Positions 29,451 through 39,300 of a DNA stretch of 64,000 nucleotides are shown in pieces. The stretch is from contig NZ_JAJSDQ010000008.1 in the NCBI RefSeq assembly GCF_021272345.1, positions 39,489 to 103,488 on the forward strand, written 5' to 3'. Each line of letters starts with the position of its first letter. The first letter of the stretch is position 1. The translations under genes were made by a program, and so were the position numbers. The notes beneath the pieces were generated by a model, which saw nothing but the letters and a program-made list of their open reading frames with translations, was not told the origin of the DNA and did not search any database. The DNA is from Ornithinimicrobium sediminis (GTDB lineage Bacteria; Actinomycetota; Actinomycetes; Actinomycetales; Dermatophilaceae).

Positions 29451-30533
29451 CTACAGCCCCGGGGTGGTCCGCAGGGGGTCCGCAACATATCCGAGGGCGA
29501 GGTCCACGGCCTCGCGGGTCCGGTCTTCAGAGTCCGGCCACAGGTGACTGTAGGTGTCTAGGGTCTCCGCCGCCGTTGCATGGCCGAGTCGCGACTGCAC
29601 GACCTTGACGCTCTCGCCGTGTCTTATCAAGAGGGAGGCGTAGTAATGCCTCAGTGAGTGCATCGTCAGGGTCGATGGGACTCCCGCAGCCCTCCTCGCC
29701 TTGATCCATCGCTCGGAGAACGCTGACCGCTTCCACGGTGCACCACTTGGCCGGGTGAAGACCAAGCCCGTCTCTCCGGTCGGGAACCTTTGCAGGTGTG
29801 CCGCCAGTGCGTCCACCACAGTCTGAGGCAGGGGGATGGTGCGGACCGAGCTGGCTGTCTTGGGTGGACCGAACACACCACCGTCCACGATCTGCCGGTC
29901 GACGCGGACCGTGCGGCGCAGGAAGTCCACGCGATCAACGGTCAATCCGAAGATCTCCCCCTGGCGCATGCCCGTGCCTGCCCCAAGAATGAGCATTGCG
30001 CGCATCGCCTCTGGCACCGCGGCAACCATCGCCACGACCGATTCAGTCGACACCACCTCAATGCGCCGGGCTTCGCCCTTGGGCAGCCGCACACCTTGGC
30101 ACGGTGAGACCGGGATGCGTCTATCGAGCACCGCTGCCTTGAAGATTCCCGATACGTAGCGCATCGCCACTCGCACCGTGGACGGTGCCAGCGTCATGCC
30201 CTTGACCATCGCCTGTACGTCGCTAGGCCGGATCGACTCGAGCGGCCGGTCCCCAATGACCGGGTAGACGTGCCGGGTCAGGACACCCTCGACCACGGTC
30301 GCCGTGCCGGGTCGGTGAACCTGGACCTTGCGCCACTCTTCGGAGTACTCGCGGAACGTCACTCGGCCGGCGCCAGGAGCCACGTAGGCCCCGGTCACGA
30401 TGCTGGCTGTCGTCTCATCGAGCCATCGTTGCGCGTCGGTCTTCCGTGCGAAGTGCCGCGAGTGCTCGCGACCTGCGGAGTCTCGGTAGCGTGCCCTCCA
30501 AATGCCGCTAGGTCGCTTAGCGATGCTGGCCAT
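29451..30533 (-). CDS. int: Tyrosine recombinase (integrase)
   Basis: A 360-residue phage-type integrase. The AP2-like/arm-binding N-terminus (IWRARYRDSAGREHSRHF) is followed by a SAM-like core-binding domain and a catalytic domain with R190 (GTGMRQGEI), H292-x-x-R295 (HSLRHYYAS), H318 and nucleophile Y328 (DTYSHL). It inserts and excises a mobile element by site-specific recombination. The stop is only 30 bp from rnpB and it reads towards it, the usual int/attL layout. The ATG at 30533 was chosen because the domain starts there; it overlaps the upstream gene by 17 bp. Confidence 0.93.
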   Translation of the reverse strand: MASIAKRPSGIWRARYRDSAGREHSRHFARKTDAQRWLDETTASIVTGAYVAPGAGRVTFREYSEEWRKVQVHRPGTATVVEGVLTRHVYPVIGDRPLESIRPSDVQAMVKGMTLAPSTVRVAMRYVSGIFKAAVLDRRIPVSPCQGVRLPKGEARRIEVVSTESVVAMVAAVPEAMRAMLILGAGTGMRQGEIFGLTVDRVDFLRRTVRVDRQIVDGGVFGPPKTASSVRTIPLPQTVVDALAAHLQRFPTGETGLVFTRPSGAPWKRSAFSERWIKARRAAGVPSTLTMHSLRHYYASLLIRHGESVKVVQSRLGHATAAETLDTYSHLWPDSEDRTREAVDLALGYVADPLRTTPGL

Positions 30534-31524
30534 CGGCTGCCTGCTTCTCCCTGTAGTTGCGCTGCTTCCGCGCATGACGTTGACGTTGACATTCGGCACG
30601 GGGACAGCAGCGGGTCTCTCCAAAGCGTAGGGGGCGGCCCGGGGTGTGTGGCCTGCGACAGAACTCGCAGACGAACAAGCTGTCCGGACCTGTGAGGCCC
30701 ATACGAGCCATCGTGCCGAGGACGTACAGACCCGTGTTTGTCTTTGCGTGGACTCCGATCTGCGGGTGCTGCCTCTCTGCCGGCCACACGGTGCTTAGCG
30801 TGACTCCGCTCGAAGCCATGATCCCGCTGAGGCCCTCGCTCACCAGGTACCGCACCTGATCGGCGTTGAGGGTGGTGTCCTCTTCGTGTCCGGTGATCGA
30901 TGAATCTACTGCGGGCGGCACGTCCATGCCGTCGCTGAGGTGAGGGATGAGAGGTAGTTGGTAGCTCCGCAGGTCTGCGACCGTGCGGCCGCGGACGGCT
31001 CTGGCACGCGCGAGTCGTTCGCTAGCTTCGCTCAGCGCGTCAAGGAAGTTGATCAGGCGTTCCACGTCGGCCAGACGCACGGCCAGTGAACCATGACGAC
31101 CCGGCAGCCGAGCACGAGAGCAAGACATGCCCAAACAGGCGGGTTTAACGCCATGCAAGCGGTCGTAGAGGTGCGGCGCGAAGTGGAAACGCGGTAGTCC
31201 GTGCTCATGGCATAGCTCCGGCCTGCCGTACCGCTGAACATGAGCGCTCAGATGGGTAGCACGCTCCGCCGGTGACGGCAGGGTCGCGGCCTGCAGAAGG
31301 TCCTCCAGGATGTCGTCCAGTGAGACCTGCAGTCTGTGGATCTCTGTCGCTGGTCCCCACTCTGGATGCGCTAAGACATCTCTGGGCAGGACCGCCTCGC
31401 CGCGCCCTAGGCACTCGACCCACCAGTCGTCCCCAACCTGGACCGCGGTGGCCTCGGGGTAGCGCCAGGCCGGGTTCGCCAGGGGAAGGAAGCCCTGTGT
31501 CGCGCCCGTGTTCGCAAGCTCCAT
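30517..31524 (-). CDS. Unrecognised protein with C-terminal zinc-ribbon, cotranscribed with int
   Basis: A 335-residue protein whose last 50 residues form a cysteine cluster, FVCEFCRRPH followed by CCPRAECQRQRHARK, resembling the CGNR/zinc-ribbon ends of actinobacterial DNA-binding proteins. The first 250 residues have no motif I recognise; HLSAHVQRYGRPELCHEHG contains a further Cys/His pair. Its 3' end overlaps int. By context it may regulate or assist the integrase, but there is no direct evidence. GC content and codon use look less extreme than in the core genes. Confidence 0.65.
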   Translation of the reverse strand: MELANTGATQGFLPLANPAWRYPEATAVQVGDDWWVECLGRGEAVLPRDVLAHPEWGPATEIHRLQVSLDDILEDLLQAATLPSPAERATHLSAHVQRYGRPELCHEHGLPRFHFAPHLYDRLHGVKPACLGMSCSRARLPGRHGSLAVRLADVERLINFLDALSEASERLARARAVRGRTVADLRSYQLPLIPHLSDGMDVPPAVDSSITGHEEDTTLNADQVRYLVSEGLSGIMASSGVTLSTVWPAERQHPQIGVHAKTNTGLYVLGTMARMGLTGPDSLFVCEFCRRPHTPGRPLRFGETRCCPRAECQRQRHARKQRNYREKQAADGQHR

Positions 31525-31635
31525 GAACCGCCCTCCGTGACCGCTGTGTGACCGGTGACGAGTTCTGATCCTCCCCCCGGTACTCAGACGCTGTCAATGG
31601 GCCTCAACCGGGGCCGCGACTGATGGAGGTTGGAC

Positions 31636-31833
31636 ATGGACAAGGAACTTCTCACCCTGTATGAGGTGGCTGAGCGTCTGGGTGTGCCCGCAGCCACTTT
31701 GCGGTGGTGGCGTCACGTCGGCACGGGGCCGCGCGGTTTTCGCGCTGGTCGGCGGGTGTACTACCGGCCCGTCGACGTGGACCGTTGGGTCGAGGAACAG
31801 TGGGCCCTGGAGAACGGGCGGGATGTCCAATGA
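31636..31833 (+). CDS. MerR-like helix-turn-helix, excisionase-type
   Basis: A 65-residue winged HTH protein (LLTLYEVAERLGVPAATLRWW then GRRVYYRPVDVDRWVEE), the layout of small excisionase/AlpA-like DNA-binding proteins. A GGAGG ribosome-binding site at 31624-31628 supports the ATG at 31636. It is divergent from int and its partner, so it may act as recombination directionality factor and repressor of the shared intergenic region. It is the first gene of a coupled chain that ends with the replication protein. Confidence 0.8.
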   Translation: MDKELLTLYEVAERLGVPAATLRWWRHVGTGPRGFRAGRRVYYRPVDVDRWVEEQWALENGRDVQ

Positions 31834-31928
31834 GCAGCCCTGATCGTCCTGCGACAACTCAGCGCTCTCGGGCCAGGCTCGTTCCAGTTGCACCGTCGGA
31901 GCCCCGTTCTTCGGGAGTGGACGCATGA
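31830..31928 (+). CDS. 32-residue small ORF within coupled operon
   Basis: A short frame from ATG 31830 (overlapping the excisionase stop as ATGA) to a TGA at 31926-31928 that in turn overlaps the ATG of the next gene. Its product is basic and Pro/Arg/Ser-rich with no recognisable motif. The paired overlaps suggest it is translated, if only to carry ribosomes through. A product function is not supported. Confidence 0.45.
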   Translation: MSSPDRPATTQRSRARLVPVAPSEPRSSGVDA

Positions 31929-32203
31929 GCCCGACCAGACGGGATCTGCCGAGCCACACTCGATGGAGTTGGAACGGTGGCCTGAGGATCTATCTGGGCC
32001 AGGAGCCCCGCTCTGGTGATGTGGTGGTGTCCGGCCGAGGCGAGGTGTACCACCGTGGCCTCGACTGTCCCGCGCTGCTGCGCGGCCGGCAGAGAGCCGT
32101 CTCTCGAGGCTGGGGCAGTGGCGGATTCTATTCCGTCCCGCCATCGCTCGCGGCACGGTTCGTGGGACCTTGTCGAAGCTGCTGGACGGGCGAAGAGCAA
32201 TGA
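31925..32203 (+). CDS. Small Cys/His protein, 92 aa
   Basis: A 92-residue protein with EVYHRGLDCPAL in the middle and GPCRSCWTG at the end, a possible zinc site. The ATG overlaps the preceding stop, and its stop overlaps the following ATG. Small proteins of this kind are common in actinobacterial integrative elements but I recognise no named family. Confidence 0.6.
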   Translation: MSPTRRDLPSHTRWSWNGGLRIYLGQEPRSGDVVVSGRGEVYHRGLDCPALLRGRQRAVSRGWGSGGFYSVPPSLAARFVGPCRSCWTGEEQ

Positions 32204-32436
32204 GAGGACCCATCCGCGTGGACAACGCACCCAGACTGCTCGGGCTCAAGCCTCCGGCCGCGTCACCCGCCTCGCGCCTACTGAGCCACCGCAGTGCTAT
32301 GGCGAGCGGTTGGCAGTACGACTCGGTCCGTGTCGGCGCACTGACACCGTGTCGGCTTCCTGCCCTGCCTGAGGTTGAGCAGGGTCCAGCTGCTCCTGGC
32401 GGGGCCTCGGGTCCTCGGGCGGGTGATCGTCTGTGA
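32200..32436 (+). CDS. Hypothetical small protein, 78 aa
   Basis: A 78-residue Pro/Ala/Arg-rich protein in the coupled chain. The ATG overlaps the previous stop, and the stop overlaps the GTG start of the replication gene. No domain is recognised. Composition is weakly coding-like, so the main support is the overlap pattern. Confidence 0.5.
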   Translation: MRGPIRVDNAPRLLGLKPPAASPASRLLSHRSAMASGWQYDSVRVGALTPCRLPALPEVEQGPAAPGGASGPRAGDRL

Positions 32437-34313
32437 ACCGGACCGAGGTTGCACCAGACGGTCGTTTGTCGATTCCTGATGTCAGAGGAGCAGACGTGGC
32501 GGACGCGGCGCTGCAGTACGCCCGGTGCGGCTGGTGGGTGGTCCCCGTAGCGGCGGGCTTGAAAGACCCCTCCTCAATTCTGGGGTCCGCGTGGGGTCGT
32601 TCGTCCTCGCGCGACCCCGGACAGATCCGAGCGTGGTTCGAGCAGTACCCGGACGCGGGAGTCGCCCTTGACCTCGGCAGGTCCGGGGCAGTGGCCTTCA
32701 ACATCAACGATCCTGATCTTGCGCCCTACTTCGTGGTCGATCCGTTCGATGTGGGTGGCAGTTTTCAAAGGACGCGACCAGACGACCGCCGCTTCGTTAA
32801 GCCGGGGCATGCGGTCTACGCCCTACCGGATGGGATGCGCCTGCCCTCAGGGGTCTACGGACTCGGGCTGTACTGGGGGAACGTGCTCAGCGACGGTGCC
32901 AGCCTCATGGTGAGCCCCTCGCGGCACCCGGACGCTGAGGGGATCTACCAGTGGCAAACGGAAGGCGCGGTCCCGCAGCTAGATGATGAAGTCGCGGCCT
33001 GGCTGGAGCGACGACGCGACGAATCGGAGTCTGAGAAGCCTGAGGATCCCCAACCTCAGGCTCCGACGGAACCTGAGCGATCAGTGGTTGCCGAAGAGTC
33101 AGGCGCCATCGCTGACACCACCGACGACCTTCAGGATGAAGGGAGGGAACCGGAGCGCTCGAGCTGGGCACCTGTCGACCTCTCGTCGGTTGCTGAGGAT
33201 GCGTCCGGCACGGTGGTACCCGCCTGGTGGACGCGCTCGGACGGGCCGAAGCTCATCTACCCCGGCATGGTTCACTCCGTCTTCGGCGAACCCGAGACGG
33301 GTAAGTCGTTGCTGATGCAGGCGCTGAGTGTCGAGGTGCTCAGCCTTGGCGGCCGGGTGTTGTACGTGGACTTCGAGTCCGATGCCAGATCGGTCACTGA
33401 GCGGCTGCGCCTGTTGGGTGCGGACACCGAACTCCTGGGACGAGCCTTCGTCTACGTGCGGCCCACCACCGGACACGAGACGCCGGCCGACCGGGCCCAG
33501 TGGGACGCGCTGCTGACCACTCAGTTCGACCTCGTTGTTCTGGACGGCATCACCGAAGCCTTCAGCCTCTTCGATGTGACCTCCACGGACAACGACGAGG
33601 TCACGACCTGGATGAGGGCCGTACCCAAGGCGGTGGCCGAGCGTACGTCAGCGGCTGTTGTCCTGGTGGACCATGTCGTCAAGAACCGTGAGGCTCAAGG
33701 GCGGTTCGCCATCGGTGCTCAGGCCAAGTTGATGGCCCTGACAGGCGCTGGCTACAGGCTGCACCTGCGCGAGTCCTTCGAACCCGGCACGAGTGGGCGG
33801 ATAGCCCTCGAAGTCGTGAAGGACCGTCCGGGCCAGGTCCGCGCAGCTTCGGTGGCAGTAGACCGGTCAAACTCAAGGTACGCCGCCGACGCCATCGTGG
33901 ACTCCACGTCAGGGTCGCTCAGCGTCGTTCTCGTGCCGCCCACAGGCTCGGAGCGCCGCGCACGGGGTGAGGAACCGGACCACCTCAAGGACCGCATCCG
34001 CCAGGCGGTCACCGCGCAACCAGGCATGTCGCAGACGGCGCTGTTCGACGCAGTAGGCGGCAACAAAGCCGCCTTCACGGGTGCTGTGAACGAGTTGCAG
34101 CAGGAGGGGGTGATCCGAGCCGATCGAAGCGGAAGGGCACTCTCATACCGGCTGACCGACAGCACTGAAGCATCCTCGACCGCGAACGCGACCGCGACCG
34201 ATCCCCCCTTTAGGGATCGGTCGCGGTCGCGGTCAGCGACACGGCACGACGATGTCCCAAGGTTCGGGCGACTAGCGTCCTCGATGGACCCTGAGAGCGA
34301 AGACGACCGGTAG
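32433..34313 (+). CDS. Primase-polymerase / RepA-like AAA ATPase replication protein
   Basis: A 626-residue protein with three parts. Residues about 20-190 are a bifunctional primase-polymerase (prim-pol) domain, with DAALQYARCGWWVVPVA and DAGVALDLG. Residues about 270-500 form a RecA/AAA-type ATPase with Walker A GEPETGKS (285-292), Walker B FDLVVLDGIT and VLVDHVVKN. The C-terminal part carries a winged-helix-like segment (MSQTALFDAVGGNKAAFTGAV). An acidic linker separates the first two domains. Such proteins initiate replication of plasmids, phages and integrative elements. The GTG start overlaps the previous stop. A long perfect palindrome lies near the end of the gene. Confidence 0.85.
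   Translation: MNRTEVAPDGRLSIPDVRGADVADAALQYARCGWWVVPVAAGLKDPSSILGSAWGRSSSRDPGQIRAWFEQYPDAGVALDLGRSGAVAFNINDPDLAPYFVVDPFDVGGSFQRTRPDDRRFVKPGHAVYALPDGMRLPSGVYGLGLYWGNVLSDGASLMVSPSRHPDAEGIYQWQTEGAVPQLDDEVAAWLERRRDESESEKPEDPQPQAPTEPERSVVAEESGAIADTTDDLQDEGREPERSSWAPVDLSSVAEDASGTVVPAWWTRSDGPKLIYPGMVHSVFGEPETGKSLLMQALSVEVLSLGGRVLYVDFESDARSVTERLRLLGADTELLGRAFVYVRPTTGHETPADRAQWDALLTTQFDLVVLDGITEAFSLFDVTSTDNDEVTTWMRAVPKAVAERTSAAVVLVDHVVKNREAQGRFAIGAQAKLMALTGAGYRLHLRESFEPGTSGRIALEVVKDRPGQVRAASVAVDRSNSRYAADAIVDSTSGSLSVVLVPPTGSERRARGEEPDHLKDRIRQAVTAQPGMSQTALFDAVGGNKAAFTGAVNELQQEGVIRADRSGRALSYRLTDSTEASSTANATATDPPFRDRSRSRSATRHDDVPRFGRLASSMDPESEDDR
34187..34231. repeat. Perfect 19-bp inverted repeat with 7-base loop
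   Basis: Bases 34187-34205 (CGCGACCGCGACCGATCCC) are exactly complementary to 34213-34231, with a 7-base loop. The repeat is inside the last 45 codons of the replication gene, where it encodes a Thr/Ala/Arg/Ser-rich, low-complexity stretch. The protein constraint alone does not require such symmetry. It could be an origin, a nick-site hairpin or a terminator-like element. Confidence 0.85.
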
Positions 34314-34369
34314 ATCCGGGACTCTCGGCCCGACCCGACGTGGTCGCGGTTCGCATGCCACCATGAGCC

Positions 34370-34714
34370 ATGGATCTGATGCTGAAGCGAGGCGAAAAGG
34401 TTGAGGTTAAGGACCGGCTCGTCACTGTCACCGACTTGGCGTATGAGTCGTTGCCCCGGGTCCGTGACCGGTTGATCGAGGTGGCCAAGGGGCGGGAAAC
34501 GATCACGTACGGCGAGCTGCACGCAGACGTGAACCTTCGGTACCACCCGTCCGGCATGGGTCGACTCCTGGACCTGCTCTCGGAGGAGTGCCATCGACGC
34601 GGGGAACCTGATCTCGCCAGCATCGTCGTGAACGCCGCCACGGGTGAGGTTGGCGACGACTACGGGGGCGACCCCGTCTCTGAGCGCGAGGCCCTCTACC
34701 GACACTGGGCATAG
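34370..34714 (+). CDS. Hypothetical protein, 114 aa, wHTH-like
   Basis: A 114-residue protein with a pattern seen in several small actinobacterial proteins: TYGELHADVNLRYHPSGMGRLLDLLSEEC followed by DLASIVVNAATGEVG. The layout resembles the winged-helix half of alkyltransferase-like proteins, but no Pro-Cys-His-Arg motif is present. It lies 57 bp after the replication gene. Function unknown. Confidence 0.65.
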   Translation: MDLMLKRGEKVEVKDRLVTVTDLAYESLPRVRDRLIEVAKGRETITYGELHADVNLRYHPSGMGRLLDLLSEECHRRGEPDLASIVVNAATGEVGDDYGGDPVSEREALYRHWA

Positions 34715-34783
34715 TGGCTGTCACCTGGTCCCGCGAACCGGAAGTTCACCGAGTAGTCGGCATGCAGCCACGGAGGGGCCACC

Positions 34784-35731
34784 ATGACTCTTGACGAGCT
34801 CCTGGACCGCGCGCTGCCGCTGAACCGCAAGGAGCGCTACTACACCGGCACCGTGCTCCCGGCGTTGCTGTGTGCGCACTCGATGTGTCATCTGTCCCGC
34901 CTCGGGAGGTCGGATCTGCTTGACCTGGGTGAACTCGACGTGCGAGCCGACCCCGATGACTGCACCGTGCTGTTCTTCACCGAGTACAGCCTGATCGAGT
35001 CTGCCGTCGGCAAGGCGGCCGAGCTCTTCCCGGGCATGACCGCGCTGGCCAAAGACACCCCGGACGTCGTCATCCTGGTCACCGAGCCTGAGCCGGTGCT
35101 CATCGCCCTCGAGGCCAAGATGTTCGACCGTCCCAGCAGTCCAGAGCTGCTCAAGCAACTCGCCGCGCAGAAGGCGCAGCTGGACGGTCTCTGCACGCAC
35201 CTGGCCCGTCATCTGGACGTCCCGCGGGTGCGACTGGCGCACTGGGCACTGCTCCCGCGTGCCCTGGCCGACGCCATGCCCGACCTCGAAACCCCCGTCA
35301 TCACCTGGGAGCAGATCCGCGATGCCTACGCCGACGTCGACCAGCACTACTTTCACGGCGTCCTGACCACCGCGCTGCGCCGGTACCCCGAGCTCGTGAG
35401 CAAGTGGGTCGGCTACCAAGACGGAGACCTGGCCGGCGCCAAGCTCGTCCAGCGCGCCCTCGCAGGCGACGACACCTGGCCCTACATGGGCGCCCAAGGC
35501 GGGGTGAAGGGTCAACGCGTCACCAAGAGCATCGCAGAAGGCACATGGTCCACGACCGTCTTCCAGTGCCGACACAAGCCTCTGCCTGGCAACAACAACT
35601 GGTTCGCTGTCGCGGACTTCATCACTACCCTGCGTGCTGCTGGTGTTGACGTCGACAGCCTGGCTCCCACGGCCAGCGACGAGGTGAGCGACCAAGGCAG
35701 CCGCACCGGCGTGATGGATCCTCAGGTGTGA
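34784..35731 (+). CDS. Putative PD-(D/E)xK nuclease-like protein
   Basis: A 315-residue protein. TPDVVILVTEPEPVLIALEAK (about residues 91-112) has the spacing of a PD-(D/E)xK core: Asp in a hydrophobic strand, then E-A-K in the next. A start motif with RKERYYTGTVLPALLC precedes it. The C-terminal half (WVGYQDGDLAGAKLVQRAL) is unrecognised. If active it would cleave or nick nucleic acid; in an island this fits restriction-like defence. Nuclease assignment is inference from the motif only. Confidence 0.55.
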   Translation: MTLDELLDRALPLNRKERYYTGTVLPALLCAHSMCHLSRLGRSDLLDLGELDVRADPDDCTVLFFTEYSLIESAVGKAAELFPGMTALAKDTPDVVILVTEPEPVLIALEAKMFDRPSSPELLKQLAAQKAQLDGLCTHLARHLDVPRVRLAHWALLPRALADAMPDLETPVITWEQIRDAYADVDQHYFHGVLTTALRRYPELVSKWVGYQDGDLAGAKLVQRALAGDDTWPYMGAQGGVKGQRVTKSIAEGTWSTTVFQCRHKPLPGNNNWFAVADFITTLRAAGVDVDSLAPTASDEVSDQGSRTGVMDPQV

Positions 35732-35878
35732 TGAGCGTGCCAACGTGGGTCTGTGCCCGGTCCGCCGCTGCACGGGCGACGCGGCACTGAACCCGTGCAC
35801 TGACGGGACGTAGCGCACACGTCCCGGCGGCGCCTGGTGGCGCAGAACCTCTGCACGTCGGACACCTAGCCTGTCACC

Positions 35879-35962
35879 ATGACGAGTGCGATCCGCCAGT
35901 TGCTGGACGAGCTCTCGTGGGAGGGCAACGCCATCAAGTACCGCGGAGCGCTCCAATGGTGA
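35879..35962 (+). pseudogene. Truncated gene start, 27 codons
   Basis: The frame MTSAIRQLLDELSWEGNA followed by IKYRG resembles the first residues of a larger actinobacterial protein that I know only as hypothetical, but it stops at TGA 35960-35962. The preceding 147 bp after the nuclease gene could hold its promoter. It reads as a gene cut at a deletion or insertion junction. Confidence 0.45.
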
Positions 35963-36325
35963 GAAGCCCGTCGGCGACAGATCGTTCAGGGAACTGGGAC
36001 GCCGCGACAGATTGGAAGTATAGTGGCGCCTGCACGGAAGCCACTTATCCGAGAGGCTTCTTAGACCTGCAGGAACTGGTGGGGGCGAAACGGACTGACT
36101 AGATCCCGGCGATTTGGTGGCCACCTTCAGGCTTTCCTGCAGGTGACAGCCTCGCGAACCCGGTAGAGCGAGCCGGGGGGTAGCCAACTCACGCTGAGTT
36201 TGGGACACTACTAGATCTGTGAAAGTCACCTTTGTGGCTCATGCGGCAATGCCACCGGCCGCAAGGTGGCGCGGCCTGCAGCGAGTCCGCAGGGATGAAG
36301 CGATTCGCCTAGGGAGGCCCAAACG
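35963..36325. other. Gene-free stretch, 363 bases
   Basis: No convincing gene, RNA or repeat is seen. Short frames here have poor codon composition. It is more AT-rich than the core sequence and lies between the truncated gene and the large hypothetical protein, which fits an insertion or deletion junction. Confidence 0.6.
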
Positions 36326-39300
36326 ATGGGGGGATCACAGACGGCAGGACAAGAGGTGCTGCTCGTGCTCGCGCGCGAGGAGGTCGAGCGACAAATCCGG
36401 CGCGTGCTCTATAGGAACGGGGTCCCTGTCCTGTTTTCGCGCACCGGGATAGAGATCCCGATCGAGGGCGTAGACGACGTCACGGCCGATCTGTACCTGT
36501 CCGTCTCGTCCGTTTCCGTGCTGCTCCACGAGCCGGATGAGTTGACGCTGACAGCTCGGTTTCGCGGGTCAGCCGTCCACCTGAACCTTCCAGGTGGCGT
36601 CACGCGCCGATTCTGCGACCTAGCGGGAACGATCGAGGTGCGCTCGCCGATCTTCCTAGAGGGCGCGGATCGGGAGGTTGCGTTCGGGCTGTCCGGCGGT
36701 CTCGATGGCTCCGCGATGGACGTCTCAATCGACCTCAACGACGATGCCGTGCACGAGATCGATGCTACTTTGCGTCTCCTCTGCGCACTCCTGCCCGACT
36801 GCGAGCCCTCTGACCCCCTCACCTGGAAGGACGACGTCCGGGAGAGGGTGGAGGCGGCCGTGCCCGCGGCCCTGGTCGACGCAGACGGGGTGGCGTTCCG
36901 GGGAGGGCTCGACGTCTTGGAGCCCGACGCGAGGAGCCCCATAGTGCCGAAGGAACTCTGCGGGTTCAGGGTCAATCTTCCGTTCTTCAACACGGGCGAG
37001 TTGATTCTGGCGTTCAGGCTCGCCGACCCTACTTGCCCGGGTCAAGGATTGCCCGTCTCCGGGTTCACCGGGGGCAACGAGAGAGCAGCCCTCGCGGTCG
37101 CCAACGACTTCCTCTTCGGAGAGGTGGTGGGCCCCGCCGTGGCCGTCGGACTCCTCGGGGCGGTCGAGCGACCCGACGTCGGCGCATCACCCTGGTTCCG
37201 CACAGGCGTCGACGAGAACGGCGATTCGGACTTGCCGTGCGATCTCGCGCAGGCCGGTGCGCTGGTCCTGGAGCTCCAGGCCGCGGACCGGGCGCTCCAG
37301 GCCCGCAACGCGCCGCCGCCGCCCAATGCCATGACTCCAGCGGAGTTCATAGTCGCGCACGCGCTGCGGGCCCGAACCCTCGACCTGGTGCGTGGCCATA
37401 CCGGAGCGTTTCTCGTCGACGAGCTGTGTAGGACACTGGCCGAGGACCTGAACCGGCTGCTCATTCGCTGCGACTGGTTGAGCGATGCGCGTTTCCCCGG
37501 CCGCTCGCGTGCTTCGGAGGTGTCGGCCGTGTGTGCCAGCATGGATGCCGACCAAGTCTTCCCGCGTACCGGGGACCCGTACTTCTGGTGGGATCTCGTT
37601 CTCGAGAATCGTCGGCTGCTCGACCTGGCGTTCCCGGCCGCGCTGGCGGCAACACTTGCTGTGCCTTCGGAGGACCGGCGCGCCACCGTGGACAGTTTCT
37701 TCGGGTGGAGCGACGAAACGAACGGCCGCTATCGTCTCAAGCGGCCTCTCGTGATCGCTGACGACCTGCCAGGTGTTGTCACGGGAGAGATCACCCTCAC
37801 GTCCTTCGAGCTCTTCGAGAATGACGGGGAGATCCGCTTCGCGGGCGCGTTCAAAGGCAAGGCGTTCGGCAACGCGGTCATCCGCTTCGACGGAACGTTC
37901 GCAGGAGGGGCCGAGCTCTCTGCCAGCGGCGGGCAGCTGAGTACCGACATCGACGTGAGCGACCCTCAGGTCGACACGCAGTTGGGATGGCTGGCCTTCC
38001 TGGTGGCGACGCTGCTCGTCGGACTGCTCGGCGCCATGATCACCGGCGCCGTGACCCAGGCGGTACTGAATACGCTGCGCCCGCTCCTCGGGCGTACGAT
38101 TGCGCGGCGGCTCACTAGAGAAGACCTGCCGGAAAGATCGGAGGGACTGCTGCTCCACCGTGTGACCCTGGACGATCTGGTGCTTGTCGGCGAGCTGGAG
38201 CAGCCGCGGGATCCCGAATTCGACGGGACACGGATCGGACGGAGAGCGTGGGAACTCGATCTCGACCTCAATCCGGACTCCTCACCCTGGAGCGGCCCTC
38301 CTCATGTCCCCGATGTCGTGCTCCGCGCGGGCGTGGCGCTAGAGGCCCGCGACGGAGCTGAGCTGATCGACTTCGGTTCGATCCCCGCCTGGCGGGCGCT
38401 GAATCTGGGCCACGTCGACGTCGTGCACCCGACGACGGCACAGCGGAGGCTCCCGTCGCTCGCCGTCGATGACATTCCCATGGACCGCTACGACTACGGG
38501 TCAGTGGTCTTTCCCGCCCGAACCGATGAGAACCTTACGAACCCGGTGTATCGGCTGTTCCCGATGCGTGTCCTCGGAGTCCGGACGGCGGCCGGGCGGC
38601 GAGCCATGCTGTGGCTGTGGCGCTGGCCGTCGGGTCACGTGAACTGCCTGTTCGAGGTTTACCGGCGTCGCGAGGACGGACGCGCCGAGATCGCTGGCAG
38701 AGTGACCCGTCATTGTCGCGAGCTCGACAGCGGCACCGACGACATCATGCTGCCGACACCTGTCCTCACGCCCTCTGGACTTGGATGGGGCATGGACGTC
38801 GAGATGCGACCCGCCGCGGCCGAGTGGCGCCAGTGCGTCTACACACACGACGGCATGCTTGAGGCCCGGGGCATAGCGCTTCCTGCACCGCTCACAGGTA
38901 GTTGGCGCGTGCTGAAGGACGGGGCGCTCGAGGACGGCTCGTGCTCGAGCCGGGACAACAAGGAGTGTGTGGCGCTGGTTCGAGGGGAGACGACGGAGAT
39001 TGATCTCGCTCTCGTTGGCCCTGACGCGTCCCGCGCCGGGACGGGCACGGTGACGTTCACTGTTGCCGAGGACGGGATGAGCGTGCAGAGCGAGTCGTCG
39101 GAAGGCGCCGATGGGCGGTTCACGCTTATGCTCACGATCCGCGACGGAGGCTGCATGGAGCATGAGGCCGAGCGCGCGGTGAATTTGATCGGCGAGGATC
39201 GCGAGGAGCCGGGCCGGGAGGGACTCATCGAAGACCTGATGGAGTTTGAGCGCCTAATCGGCGGAGGACCGCAGGACTTCCCGCCTGCGCGCCCAGGGGC

